NCBI GenBank assembly: GCA_036266155.1
Contig: DATANR010000347.1
Span: forward strand, 1 to 54,048
DNA: 54,048 nt
Direction: 5' to 3'
Source: SIAJ01 sp036266155
GTDB lineage: Bacteria; Planctomycetota; Planctomycetia; Gemmatales; Gemmataceae
Both the position numbers and the translations under genes were made by a program. A model generated the notes under the pieces. It was given only the letters and a program-made list of their open reading frames with translations. It ran no database searches and was not told where the DNA came from. Below, piece after piece: positions 1 through 7,927 of this stretch (position 1 is the first letter of the stretch; every line of letters begins with the position of its first letter).

Positions 1-2
1 TC

Positions 3-683
3 CCCGTCGAGGATGGAACGGCCGCGGGCGTGCTCGACGTGACCTCGCATTACTTCGAATTCGTTCCCGAGAACGAGATCGATCGCCCCGACGCGACGAT
101 CCTCGGCGCTCATGAAATCGAAGAAGGCAAGGACTACTACATCGTCCCAACCACGAAGGCCGGCCTTTATCGCTACCACATCTCGGACCTCGTCCGCGTG
201 ACCGGCTTCTTCCACAAGACGCCGCTCGTCGAGTTCCTCGGCAAAGGCAGCCGGTTCGCGAACTTGACCGGAGAGAAACTCTCGGAACATCATGTCACGC
301 AGTCAGTCGATCGCGTGGTCCTGAGCGTGCCGCAGCCGCTGTCGGCCTACGCGCTGGCGCCGTGTTGGGACGAAGCACAACCCTATTACGGCCTGTTCGT
401 CGAGGAGTCCGACGCCCGCGACCCGGCCTTGCTGCGGCGCTTCCTCACCGCACTCGACCTGGCGCTCGGCGAGAACAACATCGAATACGAAGCCAAGCGC
501 ACGAGCGGCCGCCTTGGGCCGGTGCGTGCGTTCATCGTGCCGAGCGGCTTCTGGGCCCAGTGGGATCGCCACCGCGTCGAGCGCACGGGCGGCAGCCCGG
601 AGCAGTACAAGCACCCCTGCCTGATTGGCGACACGGATTTTGCGCGGTCGGCGCCGGTGATCGGCGGCCGGGCGGCGGCGTGA
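3..683 (+). CDS. GH3 auxin-responsive promoter family protein, C-terminal part (5' truncated by window)
   Basis: The reading frame is already open at the first bases, so the gene starts upstream and only about 226 C-terminal residues are seen. The block around GLYRYHISDLVRVTGF, followed by a PLVEFLGKGSRFANLTGEKLSE stretch, is the conserved core of GH3-family acyl-adenylating enzymes. In plants these conjugate amino acids to auxin or jasmonate. Bacterial members, common in planctomycetes and Bacteroidetes, have no settled substrate. Family membership is read from the motif; the substrate is unknown. The remainder is a C-terminal domain with no visible break. The next gene on the same strand starts 94 bases downstream and has a different base composition, so I do not infer an operon. 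Confidence 0.85.
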   Translation, partial: PVEDGTAAGVLDVTSHYFEFVPENEIDRPDATILGAHEIEEGKDYYIVPTTKAGLYRYHISDLVRVTGFFHKTPLVEFLGKGSRFANLTGEKLSEHHVTQSVDRVVLSVPQPLSAYALAPCWDEAQPYYGLFVEESDARDPALLRRFLTALDLALGENNIEYEAKRTSGRLGPVRAFIVPSGFWAQWDRHRVERTGGSPEQYKHPCLIGDTDFARSAPVIGGRAAA

Positions 684-777
684 GCAAGAGTAACCGATTG
701 CGCCTCTCTCCCCTTGAAACTCACCGCCGTAGGGTTGAAGATGGTGGGTAGCCAACACGTAAGCAACTAGTTCACAT

Positions 778-990
778 ATGCCTACCGATCGCGATCCGTC
801 GCAGCTTTCGCACTCGCAACTTGCGGACGCCGCTGAGTTGGCGAAGCGCATGGATAGTATTGTTCCCGTACTCCTCGCAGGGCTTGAACGGGCCGTACGT
901 CAGAAATCCCCGGAACATGAAGCTTTCAAACACGAACTGGAAATGAGGAATAGCCGTGGCGCCCGACGAACCAGCGGCCGGATTGTATGA
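778..990 (+). CDS. small hypothetical protein upstream of DUF6414-like gene
   Basis: This 70-residue ORF starts with ATG and overlaps the next gene by 35 bases in another frame. The first 60 residues are helical and charged (QLADAAELAKRMDSIVPVLLAGLERAV), without a signal peptide or membrane segment. I do not recognise a family. The overlap and shared strand suggest translational coupling to the following DUF6414-like gene. Both have a visibly lower GC content than the flanking GH3 and VOC genes, so the pair may be a small acquired insert. No convincing Shine-Dalgarno sequence precedes the ATG. The ORF could be spurious, but its overlap with a well-supported gene and its sensible composition favour a real gene. 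Confidence 0.5.
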   Translation: MPTDRDPSQLSHSQLADAAELAKRMDSIVPVLLAGLERAVRQKSPEHEAFKHELEMRNSRGARRTSGRIV

Positions 991-1738
991 CTTCCTGTAC
1001 CGAGATCCGGTACGCATCCCATCGTTTTATTCACAACTCTTCGGAGGTCGTCTCTCCACAGTGGAATTGACAACGGCCGCTCGGGAAGCAACCGAGCGAG
1101 TTGGTAAAGTTTCGGCAATGAACGTTTTGTCTGGGGAGGCAAAGGGGGTTGAAGACCGAACAACTGGCCGCAAGGAAGTGATCGATGCTGCGGACCTATT
1201 GGCTGGCGAAGTCCTTTCAGACTTGATTGGTAAACGACGTGTCCGAGAGGATTTTGCAGATGCTCCTTCGAATGCGCTAATATTGGTTTGTGGAGACGTT
1301 ACGTTCGTAGACCACAGTGCCCTCAAGCTGGGGAAGATTGCGATCGAGGCGTCCATCAAGGCTGAGGAGAAAAAGAAGGGGCCACAAAAGGATCGAGACG
1401 CTATCCGCGGCTTGGAAATGGTGGCAAGACTGATTGACACGATTGCGTTGCCTTCCATGTTCGTCATGCGAACGTCAATCGGTTTGGTTGTCGCCGGTCA
1501 GGTTCAGGACGCTGGTATGTCCGAACCAATCTCGGCCCATTATTTCAAGCACGGTGCTTCGACCCTGCGGGATGTATATGCAGTCGGCGTCAAAGAGCTT
1601 GATGGTCCCCCGATTGAATTGCCCGATGCCCAATTCTTCACCGGCGTCATGGGAATGGCACAGGCGCTTGGAGGGCTGATGTTTCCTCCGGACGCAATTC
1701 GAATGACCCCGATCGCTCTGTTTCGCAAGCATTTTTGA
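956..1738 (+). CDS. DUF6414-like protein
   Basis: This 260-residue soluble protein uses a GTG start with GAGGAA a few bases upstream. The N-terminus (YDFLYRDPVRIPSFYSQLFGG) matches my recollection of the DUF6414 family, whose members open with a statement of the type 'tyrosine-leucine-aspartate ... serine-phenylalanine-tyrosine-serine-Q-L-F-G'. A central lysine-rich segment (KAEEKKKGPQKDR) separates it from a beta-rich C-terminal half that includes a VFVDHSALKL-like strand and VMRTSIGLVVAGQV. The function of the family is unknown to me. No catalytic motif is evident. Base composition is less GC-rich than the neighbours, consistent with transfer. The family name is from memory and was not checked by search. 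Confidence 0.6.
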   Translation: MAPDEPAAGLYDFLYRDPVRIPSFYSQLFGGRLSTVELTTAAREATERVGKVSAMNVLSGEAKGVEDRTTGRKEVIDAADLLAGEVLSDLIGKRRVREDFADAPSNALILVCGDVTFVDHSALKLGKIAIEASIKAEEKKKGPQKDRDAIRGLEMVARLIDTIALPSMFVMRTSIGLVVAGQVQDAGMSEPISAHYFKHGASTLRDVYAVGVKELDGPPIELPDAQFFTGVMGMAQALGGLMFPPDAIRMTPIALFRKHF

Positions 1739-1793
1739 GTGTTTTCACGGACCTTTTCTGAGTCTTCGAGATTTCGGTCCACTGACGAAACGC

Positions 1794-2283
1794 GTGTCAA
1801 AGATAAGTATCGACGCCGCCACCCGCATCGGCCACGTTCACCTCAAGGTCTCCGATCTTGAGCGCAGCCTCGCGTTCTACACCGGCGCGCTCGGCTTCGA
1901 ATTGACCGCGCGCTATGGCCGTCAGGCCGCGTTTGTTTCCGCGGGCGGGTATCACCATCACATCGGGCTCAACACCTGGGAAAGCAAGGGCGGTTCGCCA
2001 CCGGCGCCGGGGTCGACCGGCCTCTACCACTTCGCGATTCTCTATCCGACGCGTGCGGCCCTCGCGAACGCCTTGCGGCGGGCTGATCGCCAACGGCGTC
2101 GCGCTCCACGGGGCGAGCGATCACGGGGTCAGCGAGGCGTTGTATCTCCGTGACCCCGATGACAATGGAATCGAACTCTACTGGGATCGCCCGCGTGACG
2201 AGTGGCCGCACAAGCCGGATGGCGAGATCGACATGTACACGCGGCCGCTCGATTTGCAATCGCTGCTGGCCGTGGCGAATTGA
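1794..2283 (+). pseudogene. VOC (glyoxalase/bleomycin resistance/dioxygenase) family protein, frameshifted
   Basis: Two overlapping frames together make one VOC protein. The first (from GTG 1794) gives GHVHLKVSDLERSLAFYTGALGF and continues to LYHFAILYPTRAALANALRR. The second frame, joined near 2080, gives LIANGVALHGASDHGVSEAL, then YLRDPDDNGIELYWDRPRDE and ends at 2283. The total is 490 nt, one more than a whole number of codons. The junction CGGCGGGCTG would be restored by deleting one G at 2080-2082. Metal ligands typical of ring-cleaving VOC proteins (H near the first strand, H in LYHF, E in GIELYWD) are all present, so the gene is recently broken or the extra G is a sequencing error. Corrected length is about 162 residues. 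Confidence 0.8.
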
Positions 2284-2284
2284 T

Positions 2285-2848
2285 TCAATCCCGGTGCCGG
2301 CGTCGCCGTGCGGGCGGTCGGCCATCGTAGTCGTCCGGATACTCGGTCATGTACACCGCACCGCCGTCGTCGCCCGGCAAGCCGACGCAATAGACGTACG
2401 GCAGCGTGATCCGGCGATCAGGCAGGAAGCGTCGATAAATCATCACCGCGATGCTATAGACCGTGGGGCCGCCGGTGAACTTCTTTGGTAGTCGATAGCG
2501 CGTTGAAAATCGGGCCGTCTCGTCAATGACGAGTTGGGCGATCTCTTCTTCCATATCGTCCCTGGGCGGCTTCGATTTCAGCTTGCCGAGCCGGCGGGCT
2601 AGCTTGAGCATTTGCTCCGGATCATCCGCGAGTTCGCGATCGAAGGTGATCAGAATCTGCGCCGCGTTGTCGCCGTAGCCTTTTTGCCAAAGCACGTTGT
2701 TCGCCTGCACGATGAAGCCGACGACCGGTTCGCCATTCTCGCGAACGTCGGCCTCGTGGCGCGACGAGCGAATCATGTGAATGGCGAGGAACAACAAGGC
2801 GACGACAACGAGCAAGCTGCAAATCGCGCCAAGAATCCACCAGAGCAT
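2285..2848 (-). CDS. hypothetical single-pass membrane protein
   Basis: This 187-residue protein begins with one hydrophobic helix (residues about 3-25, LWWILGAICSLLVVVALLFL) followed by a cytoplasmic-like charged stretch and a soluble domain. The soluble part includes a QILITFDRELADDPEQMLKL segment and a VYSIAVMIYRRFLP strand and ends in an arginine-rich tail (RPPARRRRHRD). I do not recognise a named domain. The gene ends one base from the end of the VOC gene on the opposite strand, so the two are tightly convergent. It is divergent from the padR-type gene at 2950, with about 100 bases between them. Confidence 0.65.
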   Translation of the reverse strand: MLWWILGAICSLLVVVALLFLAIHMIRSSRHEADVRENGEPVVGFIVQANNVLWQKGYGDNAAQILITFDRELADDPEQMLKLARRLGKLKSKPPRDDMEEEIAQLVIDETARFSTRYRLPKKFTGGPTVYSIAVMIYRRFLPDRRITLPYVYCVGLPGDDGGAVYMTEYPDDYDGRPPARRRRHRD

Positions 2849-2913
2849 GACGAATGTCCCAGAGGGAGTGGGAGCCGATCACTTTTGATTGTAACGACAA
2901 CAAACCATGTTGA

Positions 2914-2942
2914 TTGACAGCTACATTGCATAACAATATACT
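2914..2942 (+). promoter_or_regulatory. near-consensus sigma-70 type promoter, apparently leaderless
   Basis: A perfect -35 box TTGACA (2914-2919), a 17-base spacer and a TATACT -10 box (2937-2942) sit just ahead of the PadR-family gene. The ATG at 2950 is only 8 bases past the -10 box, close to where transcription would begin, so the mRNA probably has little or no 5' leader. The AT-rich spacer (ACATTGCATAACAATATACT) may also hold a PadR operator, because PadR proteins often repress their own promoter. The operator is inferred. Confidence 0.7.
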
Positions 2943-2949
2943 ATGCCTC

Positions 2950-3297
2950 ATGGAGTCCGCCTTCTTCGACAACTGGACCACGCAACTCCGCAAGGGGATC
3001 TTGGAGTTGGGCGTGCTCGCGGCCCTGCGGGGCCGGCGGTTGTATGGGTACGACATCGTCAAGCGGCTTGGCGAGATTCCTGGCCTCGTGATTAGCGAAG
3101 GCACCGTCTATCCAATCCTGAGCCGGTTCAAGCGCGAGGGCCTGGTGACCACCACGCTCGTCGAATCGAATGAGGGGCCGGCCCGCAAGTATTACGAACT
3201 CACGCTGAATGGCCGCAAGGAACTCGCACGCATGCGCGCGGCCTGGCGGTCGGTCCGCGACGGCATCAATTCACTATCACCGGAGGACGACGCATGA
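2950..3297 (+). CDS. PadR family transcriptional regulator
   Basis: This 115-residue protein is a compact PadR-type winged-helix repressor. The sequence QLRKGILELGVLAAL followed by GYDIVKRLGEIPGLVISEGT and VYPILSRFKREGLV is the classic PadR N-terminal fold. The C-terminal part (ARKYYELTLNGRKELARM) contains the wing and the start of the dimer helix. The start is set at ATG 2950 because the longer frame, from a TTG at 2914, would translate the promoter -35 box itself. Its stop overlaps the ATG of the next gene by four bases (ATGA), so the two are translationally coupled. Such regulators commonly control the membrane protein encoded beside them. Confidence 0.92.
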   Translation: MESAFFDNWTTQLRKGILELGVLAALRGRRLYGYDIVKRLGEIPGLVISEGTVYPILSRFKREGLVTTTLVESNEGPARKYYELTLNGRKELARMRAAWRSVRDGINSLSPEDDA

Positions 3298-4199
3298 TTC
3301 GCTTCACGCCGGAAGCCCTCGCTTACCTGGACGACTACCTCGCCGAGGTGCGCTCGGCCGTCTCCGGTCACACGTCCGTGAACCCGGACGAGATCGAGGC
3401 CGACGTCCGCGATCACGTGTCGGCCGCCCTGGAACGGGCCGAGCAGCCGGTGACGCTCGCGACCGTGGCCGATGTCTTGGAACGACTCGGCCCGCCGACC
3501 GAGTGGGTCGCCGATAGTCATCGTTCAATCTGGAAATATCTGGGCGACAAGCTGAAACCGGTGGGTCACAAGGCCGTCGAACAGATTCGCACACTGCCGG
3601 GCGAAGCGTATCAGGCGGGCCGCGGGCTGGCAGCACGCTTTCGCGGGCTGTCACACGACTGGCGGCTCGCCTATATCGCCTTCGGCCTGTTTGCACTGGG
3701 AATGATCGCGTTTCCACTCTTCCCGGCCTTTTTGATCGCCAGCTATTTCGCGGCACGCGCGGACGTGGCGCTCGCCCGTGAGCGCGGCGAAGATCTCGGG
3801 GCCCGGCGCTGGCTCGTCTATCCGCCGATGGTGGTCGTCTCGATTGTCTTGTTCCTGGCGCTCGCCATTTGGCCGCTGGCGCCAGCCGCTCATGCGGGCA
3901 ATATGCCGCGATCTCTTCGTGCCGACATGGCTCAAGCGATTGGCGTCTCAACCCATGCCGTGGAACCCGTCGTCGTGATTTACACAGCCATCGGCGCGAT
4001 GTCCGCGTGGTGGATCATCCTGTCGCTGGTCGTGTTGCGTTTCCCGAAGATGCCCGGGATGTTATTCCCGCCGTTTGGCAGCCGCATTCGCCGCTCGGAT
4101 GCGTTGATTGTGCTGCTCCTGTCCGCGACCGTGCTGGTGATTTGGCTGTCGAAGGTCGACAAAGCGTTGCGCGGCATGGAGGTTCTTTGTCGGCTGTGA
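3294..4199 (+). CDS. HAAS/DUF1700-type membrane protein partnered with PadR
   Basis: This 301-residue protein has an N-terminal helical region (residues about 1-75; AYLDDYLAEVRSAVSG ... IEADVRDHVSAALE ... LATVADVLERLGPPTEWVAD) of the HAAS/DUF1700 kind. A linker follows, then at least four hydrophobic helices: LAYIAFGLFALGMIAFPLFP, PPMVVVSIVLFLALAIWPLA, VVIYTAIGAMSAWWIILSLV, and ALIVLLLSATVLVIWLS. Genes of this type are regularly found directly after padR and are thought to form a membrane sensor or effector pair with it. The ATG overlaps the padR stop. Its ligand and output are not known. Confidence 0.8.
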   Translation: MIRFTPEALAYLDDYLAEVRSAVSGHTSVNPDEIEADVRDHVSAALERAEQPVTLATVADVLERLGPPTEWVADSHRSIWKYLGDKLKPVGHKAVEQIRTLPGEAYQAGRGLAARFRGLSHDWRLAYIAFGLFALGMIAFPLFPAFLIASYFAARADVALARERGEDLGARRWLVYPPMVVVSIVLFLALAIWPLAPAAHAGNMPRSLRADMAQAIGVSTHAVEPVVVIYTAIGAMSAWWIILSLVVLRFPKMPGMLFPPFGSRIRRSDALIVLLLSATVLVIWLSKVDKALRGMEVLCRL

Positions 4200-4212
4200 G
4201 CTGGTATTCTCT

Positions 4213-4317
4213 TGTAGGACAGGTTTCCAACCTGTCCGGCCGGCGATTGCGGGGCTTCAGCGTCAACATGGAGCAACGTCATCCCACCGGACGGACAGGT
4301 TGGAAACCTGTCCTACA
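4213..4317. repeat. pair of inverted 31-bp palindromic repeats
   Basis: Two 31-base copies lie at 4213-4243 and 4287-4317 in opposite orientation and differ at one base. Each copy contains a hairpin of its own: GGACAGGTT, a 3-base loop, AACCTGTCC (4217-4237 and 4293-4313). The pair fills the gap between the HAAS gene and the methyltransferase gene. The arrangement is that of a REP-like doublet (BIME). It could act as a terminator or an mRNA stabiliser, and the second copy ends 14 bases before the methyltransferase ATG. Confidence 0.85.
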
Positions 4318-4331
4318 TCGGAGAAAACGCC

Positions 4332-4988
4332 ATGTTGCAGCGCGTCCTCGAACCCGAAGTGATGGACACGGCCGAGGAGGCCCACGACTACGACGCGATG
4401 GACCACTCCAACGTCAATCGCGTGTTCGCCGCTGACTTTCTCGCTGTGTGGGATGGCCGCGGGCCGATCGTTGACCTTGGCACCGGGACGGCGCAGATTC
4501 CAATCGAGTTCTGTCGCCAATCGCCGACCGGTACCATTGTCGCCATCGACGTGGCCGCGCACATGCTGACGGTGGCGCGTGACAACATTCGCAAAGCGGG
4601 CCTCGATCACCGCATCACGGTGCAACTCGTCGACGCGAAGGGAATGCCCTTTGCCGATCGTTCGATCGTGGCGATCATGTCGAACAGTATTGTCCATCAC
4701 ATTCCGGACCCGCGGACCGTGTTCGCCGAGATCGCACGGGTGGCCGCTCCGGGCGCGACCATCTTCCTCCGCGATCTCTTGCGGCCGACCGACGGCGAAA
4801 CGCTCCAGCAGCTTGTCGAAACCTACGCGGCCGGGGCGAACGACCATCAGAAAAGAATGTTCAGCGAATCATTGCACGCGGCGCTGACCGTCCCCGAGGT
4901 TCAGGAACTGGTGGCCGGCATCGGCATGGACCCGATGGGAGTCAAACAAACGACCGATCGTCACTGGACATGGGTCAAAAAAGGGTAA
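4332..4988 (+). CDS. class I SAM-dependent methyltransferase
   Basis: This 218-residue soluble protein carries motif I (IVDLGTGTAQIPIEF, residues about 46-60), an acidic residue ending the next strand (IVAIDVAAHML), and a motif of the type GMPFADRSIVAIMSNSIVHH that corresponds to the post-II to motif IV region. These are the marks of a Rossmann-fold methyltransferase of the Methyltransf_11/25 kind. The N-terminus (LEPEVMDTAEEAHDYDAMDH) is a recurring planctomycete/cyanobacterial extension. The substrate is not evident. The sequence GGAGAA precedes the ATG by 6 bases. The gene stands alone between a repeat pair and a 170-base gap. Confidence 0.88.
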   Translation: MLQRVLEPEVMDTAEEAHDYDAMDHSNVNRVFAADFLAVWDGRGPIVDLGTGTAQIPIEFCRQSPTGTIVAIDVAAHMLTVARDNIRKAGLDHRITVQLVDAKGMPFADRSIVAIMSNSIVHHIPDPRTVFAEIARVAAPGATIFLRDLLRPTDGETLQQLVETYAAGANDHQKRMFSESLHAALTVPEVQELVAGIGMDPMGVKQTTDRHWTWVKKG

Positions 4989-5018
4989 CTGCCGTAGCGC
5001 AGGGGGGTGTGGCAAAAC

Positions 5019-5089
5019 GTTGGCGATCTTGGCGACCTTACCCAAAAAACCGCGGAAAACGCACTTTTCCAAAAAGGAAGATCGCCAAC
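5019..5089. repeat. intergenic inverted repeat (12-bp arms)
   Basis: The arms GTTGGCGATCTT (5019-5030) and AAGATCGCCAAC (5078-5089) are exact complements separated by 47 bases that hold a smaller imperfect stem (TTTTCCAAAAAGGAA). It lies between the methyltransferase and the DUF485 gene. The general plan (GC-rich outer arms, a TTTTCCA-rich interior) resembles the larger hairpin at 13177-13270, although the arms differ. Confidence 0.7.
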
Positions 5090-5158
5090 AGATCGGATGC
5101 AAGACGTTGGACATACGTGGTCATTTACCCGCCGCGTTCTCCTCGTATTCTTCCTGTC

Positions 5159-5440
5159 ATGGCAGGATTTCAACACTCGCATTCGCCGACTGAAGAGGCA
5201 CGCGACCCCGTCGCCGAGCGCTTTAACGCCCGGCTCGGACTGTTGCTCTTCGTCATCTACCTGGCCGGGTACGCGGCCTACGTGCTGATCAACACCTTTC
5301 GCCCGACGACCATGGAAGTGGTCGTCTTCAGCGGTATCAACCTGGCGGTCGCGTCGGGTATGGCGCTGATCGTCGGGGCTTTGGTATTGGCCCTCCTTTA
5401 TGCCGCGCTCTGCCGGCTGCCGAACGGGGGCCGGGCGTGA
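5159..5440 (+). CDS. DUF485 domain membrane protein (symporter partner)
   Basis: This 93-residue protein has two transmembrane helices (LGLLLFVIYLAGYAAYVLI and LAVASGMALIVGALVLALLYA) joined by a short loop, which is the DUF485 pattern seen in YjcH. DUF485 genes typically precede a sodium:solute symporter gene of the ActP type, and that is the case here. I placed the start at ATG 5159. The longer frame from 4970 would overlap the methyltransferase gene and translate the 5019-5089 inverted repeat. Its stop overlaps the GTG of the symporter gene by four bases. Confidence 0.85.
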   Translation: MAGFQHSHSPTEEARDPVAERFNARLGLLLFVIYLAGYAAYVLINTFRPTTMEVVVFSGINLAVASGMALIVGALVLALLYAALCRLPNGGRA

Positions 5441-7161
5441 TTTACGAACGATCCGCGATCGCAGTCATCGTCTTTGGGATCTTCGTCGCGGTGACGCTGG
5501 GCCTGAGCATCTATCTTGGCCGGCGCACGCACACCGCGGCCGGATATTACGCGGCTGGTGGCGGCGTGCCATGGTTCGTCAACGGCGTTGCGTTCGCGGG
5601 CGACTATCTGTCGGCCGCGTCGTTCCTCGGCATCTGCGGGATGATTGCGTTCTTTGGCTACGACGGCTTTCTCTATTCGATCGGCTACCTGGCCGGCTGG
5701 GTGGTCGCCCTGTTTGTCATCGCCGAGCCACTCAAGCGCCTCGGCCGCTATACGTTCGCGGATGCACTCGACAAAAAATTCAATTCGCGCGGCATCAAGC
5801 TCGCGGCGGCGATCAGCACGTTGGTCGTGAGCGTCTTTTATCTGATCCCGCAAATGGTCGGTGCCGGCGTACTCATCAAACCGCTACTAGGCCTTCCGCA
5901 CTGGGCCGGCGTTGTGACCGTCGGGGCCGTCGTCGTCTTCATCGTTGCCACCGCCGGCATGGCATCGACGACGTACGTGCAGTTCTTGAAGGGTTCGCTG
6001 CTGTTGATCTTCACGGGGGCGTTGACCGTGATGATCCTGAACCGAGGCCTCAAGGTCGACACGAACCCGGAGGCCAGCGCGACTCAAACCGTCACCAAAA
6101 CGGCCGATGGAGAGTTGGTCAACGGCAAGCCGCACGGCCGAGGCGATGGGGAAGCCGACTTGCGGCCCGTCGGCCACGTCAGCAAGCTGCCGGGCGGGAT
6201 CAGTGAAACAGGCCCTCTCGGCCCCATCGAGTTTCTGTCGACGTTGCGCGAAAGTGAGGTTGTCGTCTGGCCCAAGACGATCTCCGAGGACGGGAAGACG
6301 ACCACATATACGGCCAAAACGAAATCCGGCGCCGACCTATTGCGGCCCGGCAACAGCCCGACGTTCGCGGGCTTGCAAAAGGACTCGCTGCCGGCCAAGT
6401 TGAACTTCCTGTCGCTAATGCTGGCCCTGTTCTGCGGCACCGCGTCGCTGCCGCACATTTTGATTCGCTACTACACAGTCAAGGACTCGGCGGCGGCCCG
6501 CAAGAGTACGGTCGTCGGCATCGCCGCGATCGGCTGCTTCTATGTGCTGACGCTGTACATGGGCCTCGGCGCCATGACCGGCGGCGCGATGGACGTGTCA
6601 AACAACAACATGGCCGGCCCGCTGCTCGCCAAGAGTTTTGGCCCATACCCGTTCGCGATCATCTCGGCCGTTGCGTTCACGACCATCCTCGGGACAGTCA
6701 GCGGTTTGATTGTGGCGGCGAGCGGCGCCGTCGTTCACGACGTGATGACGGGTTATCTCAAGCTCGATATGAATGACGCGGCCAAGGTGCGCATCGGCAA
6801 GCTGGCGGCCGTCGCTGTCGGATGTGTGGCCGTCGTGCTCGGCATCATCTTCGAGCAGATGAACGTCAACTTCCTCGTTGGCTGGGCGTTCAGCGTCGCG
6901 GCGTCGGCCAACTTGCCGGCCCTGATAATGCTGCTCTTCTGGAAACGAACAACCAAGCAGGGAATCATTGCATCGATCGTCGTCGGCATGGTGTCGTCGC
7001 TCGCGTGGATTCTGCTCAGCGGCGACACGTTCAAGGACGTGTACGGGCTCAAAGCGGACGACTCGCCCGTGCCGTTCAGCCAGCCGGGTCTGGTAACGAT
7101 TCCGCTGAGTTTCGTTGTCCTGATCGTCGTATCGCTGCTGACGCGGCCGAAACCGGCGTAG
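5437..7161 (+). CDS. sodium:solute symporter (SSS family, ActP-like)
   Basis: This 574-residue integral membrane protein has about 13 hydrophobic helices. The N-terminal YYAAGGGVPWFVNGVAFAGD and DYLSAASFLGICGMI segments, and CGTASLPHILIRYYTVKD further on, are characteristic of the acetate/monocarboxylate branch that includes ActP. Predicted role is Na+-coupled uptake of a small carboxylate. An unusually long hydrophilic loop of roughly 115 residues (about 203-318) sits between the helix IFTGALTVMIL and the helix LNFLSLMLALFCG. The corresponding loop in ActP is clearly shorter by my recollection. The GTG start overlaps the DUF485 stop, so the pair is co-translated. The MlaE gene follows after four bases. 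Confidence 0.9.
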   Translation: MIYERSAIAVIVFGIFVAVTLGLSIYLGRRTHTAAGYYAAGGGVPWFVNGVAFAGDYLSAASFLGICGMIAFFGYDGFLYSIGYLAGWVVALFVIAEPLKRLGRYTFADALDKKFNSRGIKLAAAISTLVVSVFYLIPQMVGAGVLIKPLLGLPHWAGVVTVGAVVVFIVATAGMASTTYVQFLKGSLLLIFTGALTVMILNRGLKVDTNPEASATQTVTKTADGELVNGKPHGRGDGEADLRPVGHVSKLPGGISETGPLGPIEFLSTLRESEVVVWPKTISEDGKTTTYTAKTKSGADLLRPGNSPTFAGLQKDSLPAKLNFLSLMLALFCGTASLPHILIRYYTVKDSAAARKSTVVGIAAIGCFYVLTLYMGLGAMTGGAMDVSNNNMAGPLLAKSFGPYPFAIISAVAFTTILGTVSGLIVAASGAVVHDVMTGYLKLDMNDAAKVRIGKLAAVAVGCVAVVLGIIFEQMNVNFLVGWAFSVAASANLPALIMLLFWKRTTKQGIIASIVVGMVSSLAWILLSGDTFKDVYGLKADDSPVPFSQPGLVTIPLSFVVLIVVSLLTRPKPA

Positions 7162-7165
7162 ACGC

Positions 7166-7924
7166 ATGTCATCCTTCCTCAACATCTTCTCGACCATCGG
7201 CGAATTCGCACATTTCGCGTGGCAGGCGCTCGTGTCGGCGGTCGCCGCAATCGCCAGGCCGACGGCGTGGCTGCAACAACTTTATGCGGTACTGATTGGC
7301 GCCTTGCCGCTGGGGACCGTGGCCGGCATCGCGCTGGGAGCGGTCGTCTGGATGCACACGCACGCGGCGCTGGCGCGAACGGGGGCCGTCGATTATTTGC
7401 CGACGGTGTTGGCGGCGGCAGTGCTGTTGGAGCTGGCGCCGATCGGGGCCGGGTTGATCGTCGCCGCACGCACGGGCGCGAGCCTCGGCGCCGAACTCGG
7501 GGCGATGAAGCTGGGCGAACAACTCGATGCCCTTGAGTTGCTCGGCCTGCCGCCAATGCGCGTCTTGGTGGGACCGCGCGTGCTGGCGTGCATCATCGCG
7601 CTGCCGCTCCTGCACGTGTACATCGCCGCGCTGGCGTTGTTGAGCGGCTTTGTCGCCGAGAACATCGTCGGGCATACGAACTGGCTCAAATTCCAGACGG
7701 CGAGTCTAAAAGAGCTGTATCCGCGCGACGTGATCCCGGCGGCGCTGAAGACGGCGGTGTTCGGGTTCCTGATTGGCGTGGCCGGCTGCTATCACGGCGT
7801 GCGGGCCGGGGGAGGCACCGAGGGCGTCGGCCGGGCAGCCACAGCCGGCGTCGTCGCGTCGAGCTTGCTCGTGCTGGCCGCGGATGTTCTGCTCGTCGCG
7901 ATTATTCATGTGATTGTGGGATAA
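7166..7924 (+). CDS. MlaE-family ABC transporter permease
   Basis: This 252-residue protein has about five to six hydrophobic helices and the MlaE/YrbE signature region. RTGASLGAELGAMKLGEQLDALELLGLPPMRVLVGPRVLA is the cytoplasmic coupling segment of this permease family, which moves phospholipids between membranes together with MlaF (ATPase) and MlaD (MCE protein). Neither partner is encoded in this window, so the gene is an orphan here. It starts four bases after the symporter stop and probably sits in the same transcript, though a functional link to the symporter is not evident. It is convergent with the HAD gene. Confidence 0.87.
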   Translation: MSSFLNIFSTIGEFAHFAWQALVSAVAAIARPTAWLQQLYAVLIGALPLGTVAGIALGAVVWMHTHAALARTGAVDYLPTVLAAAVLLELAPIGAGLIVAARTGASLGAELGAMKLGEQLDALELLGLPPMRVLVGPRVLACIIALPLLHVYIAALALLSGFVAENIVGHTNWLKFQTASLKELYPRDVIPAALKTAVFGFLIGVAGCYHGVRAGGGTEGVGRAATAGVVASSLLVLAADVLLVAIIHVIVG

Positions 7925-7927
7925 CAG

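Noticed and set aside
2914..2949. Use of TTG 2914 as the start of the PadR gene
   Set aside because: It would place the -35 and -10 boxes inside the coding region, and the added residues have no family support.
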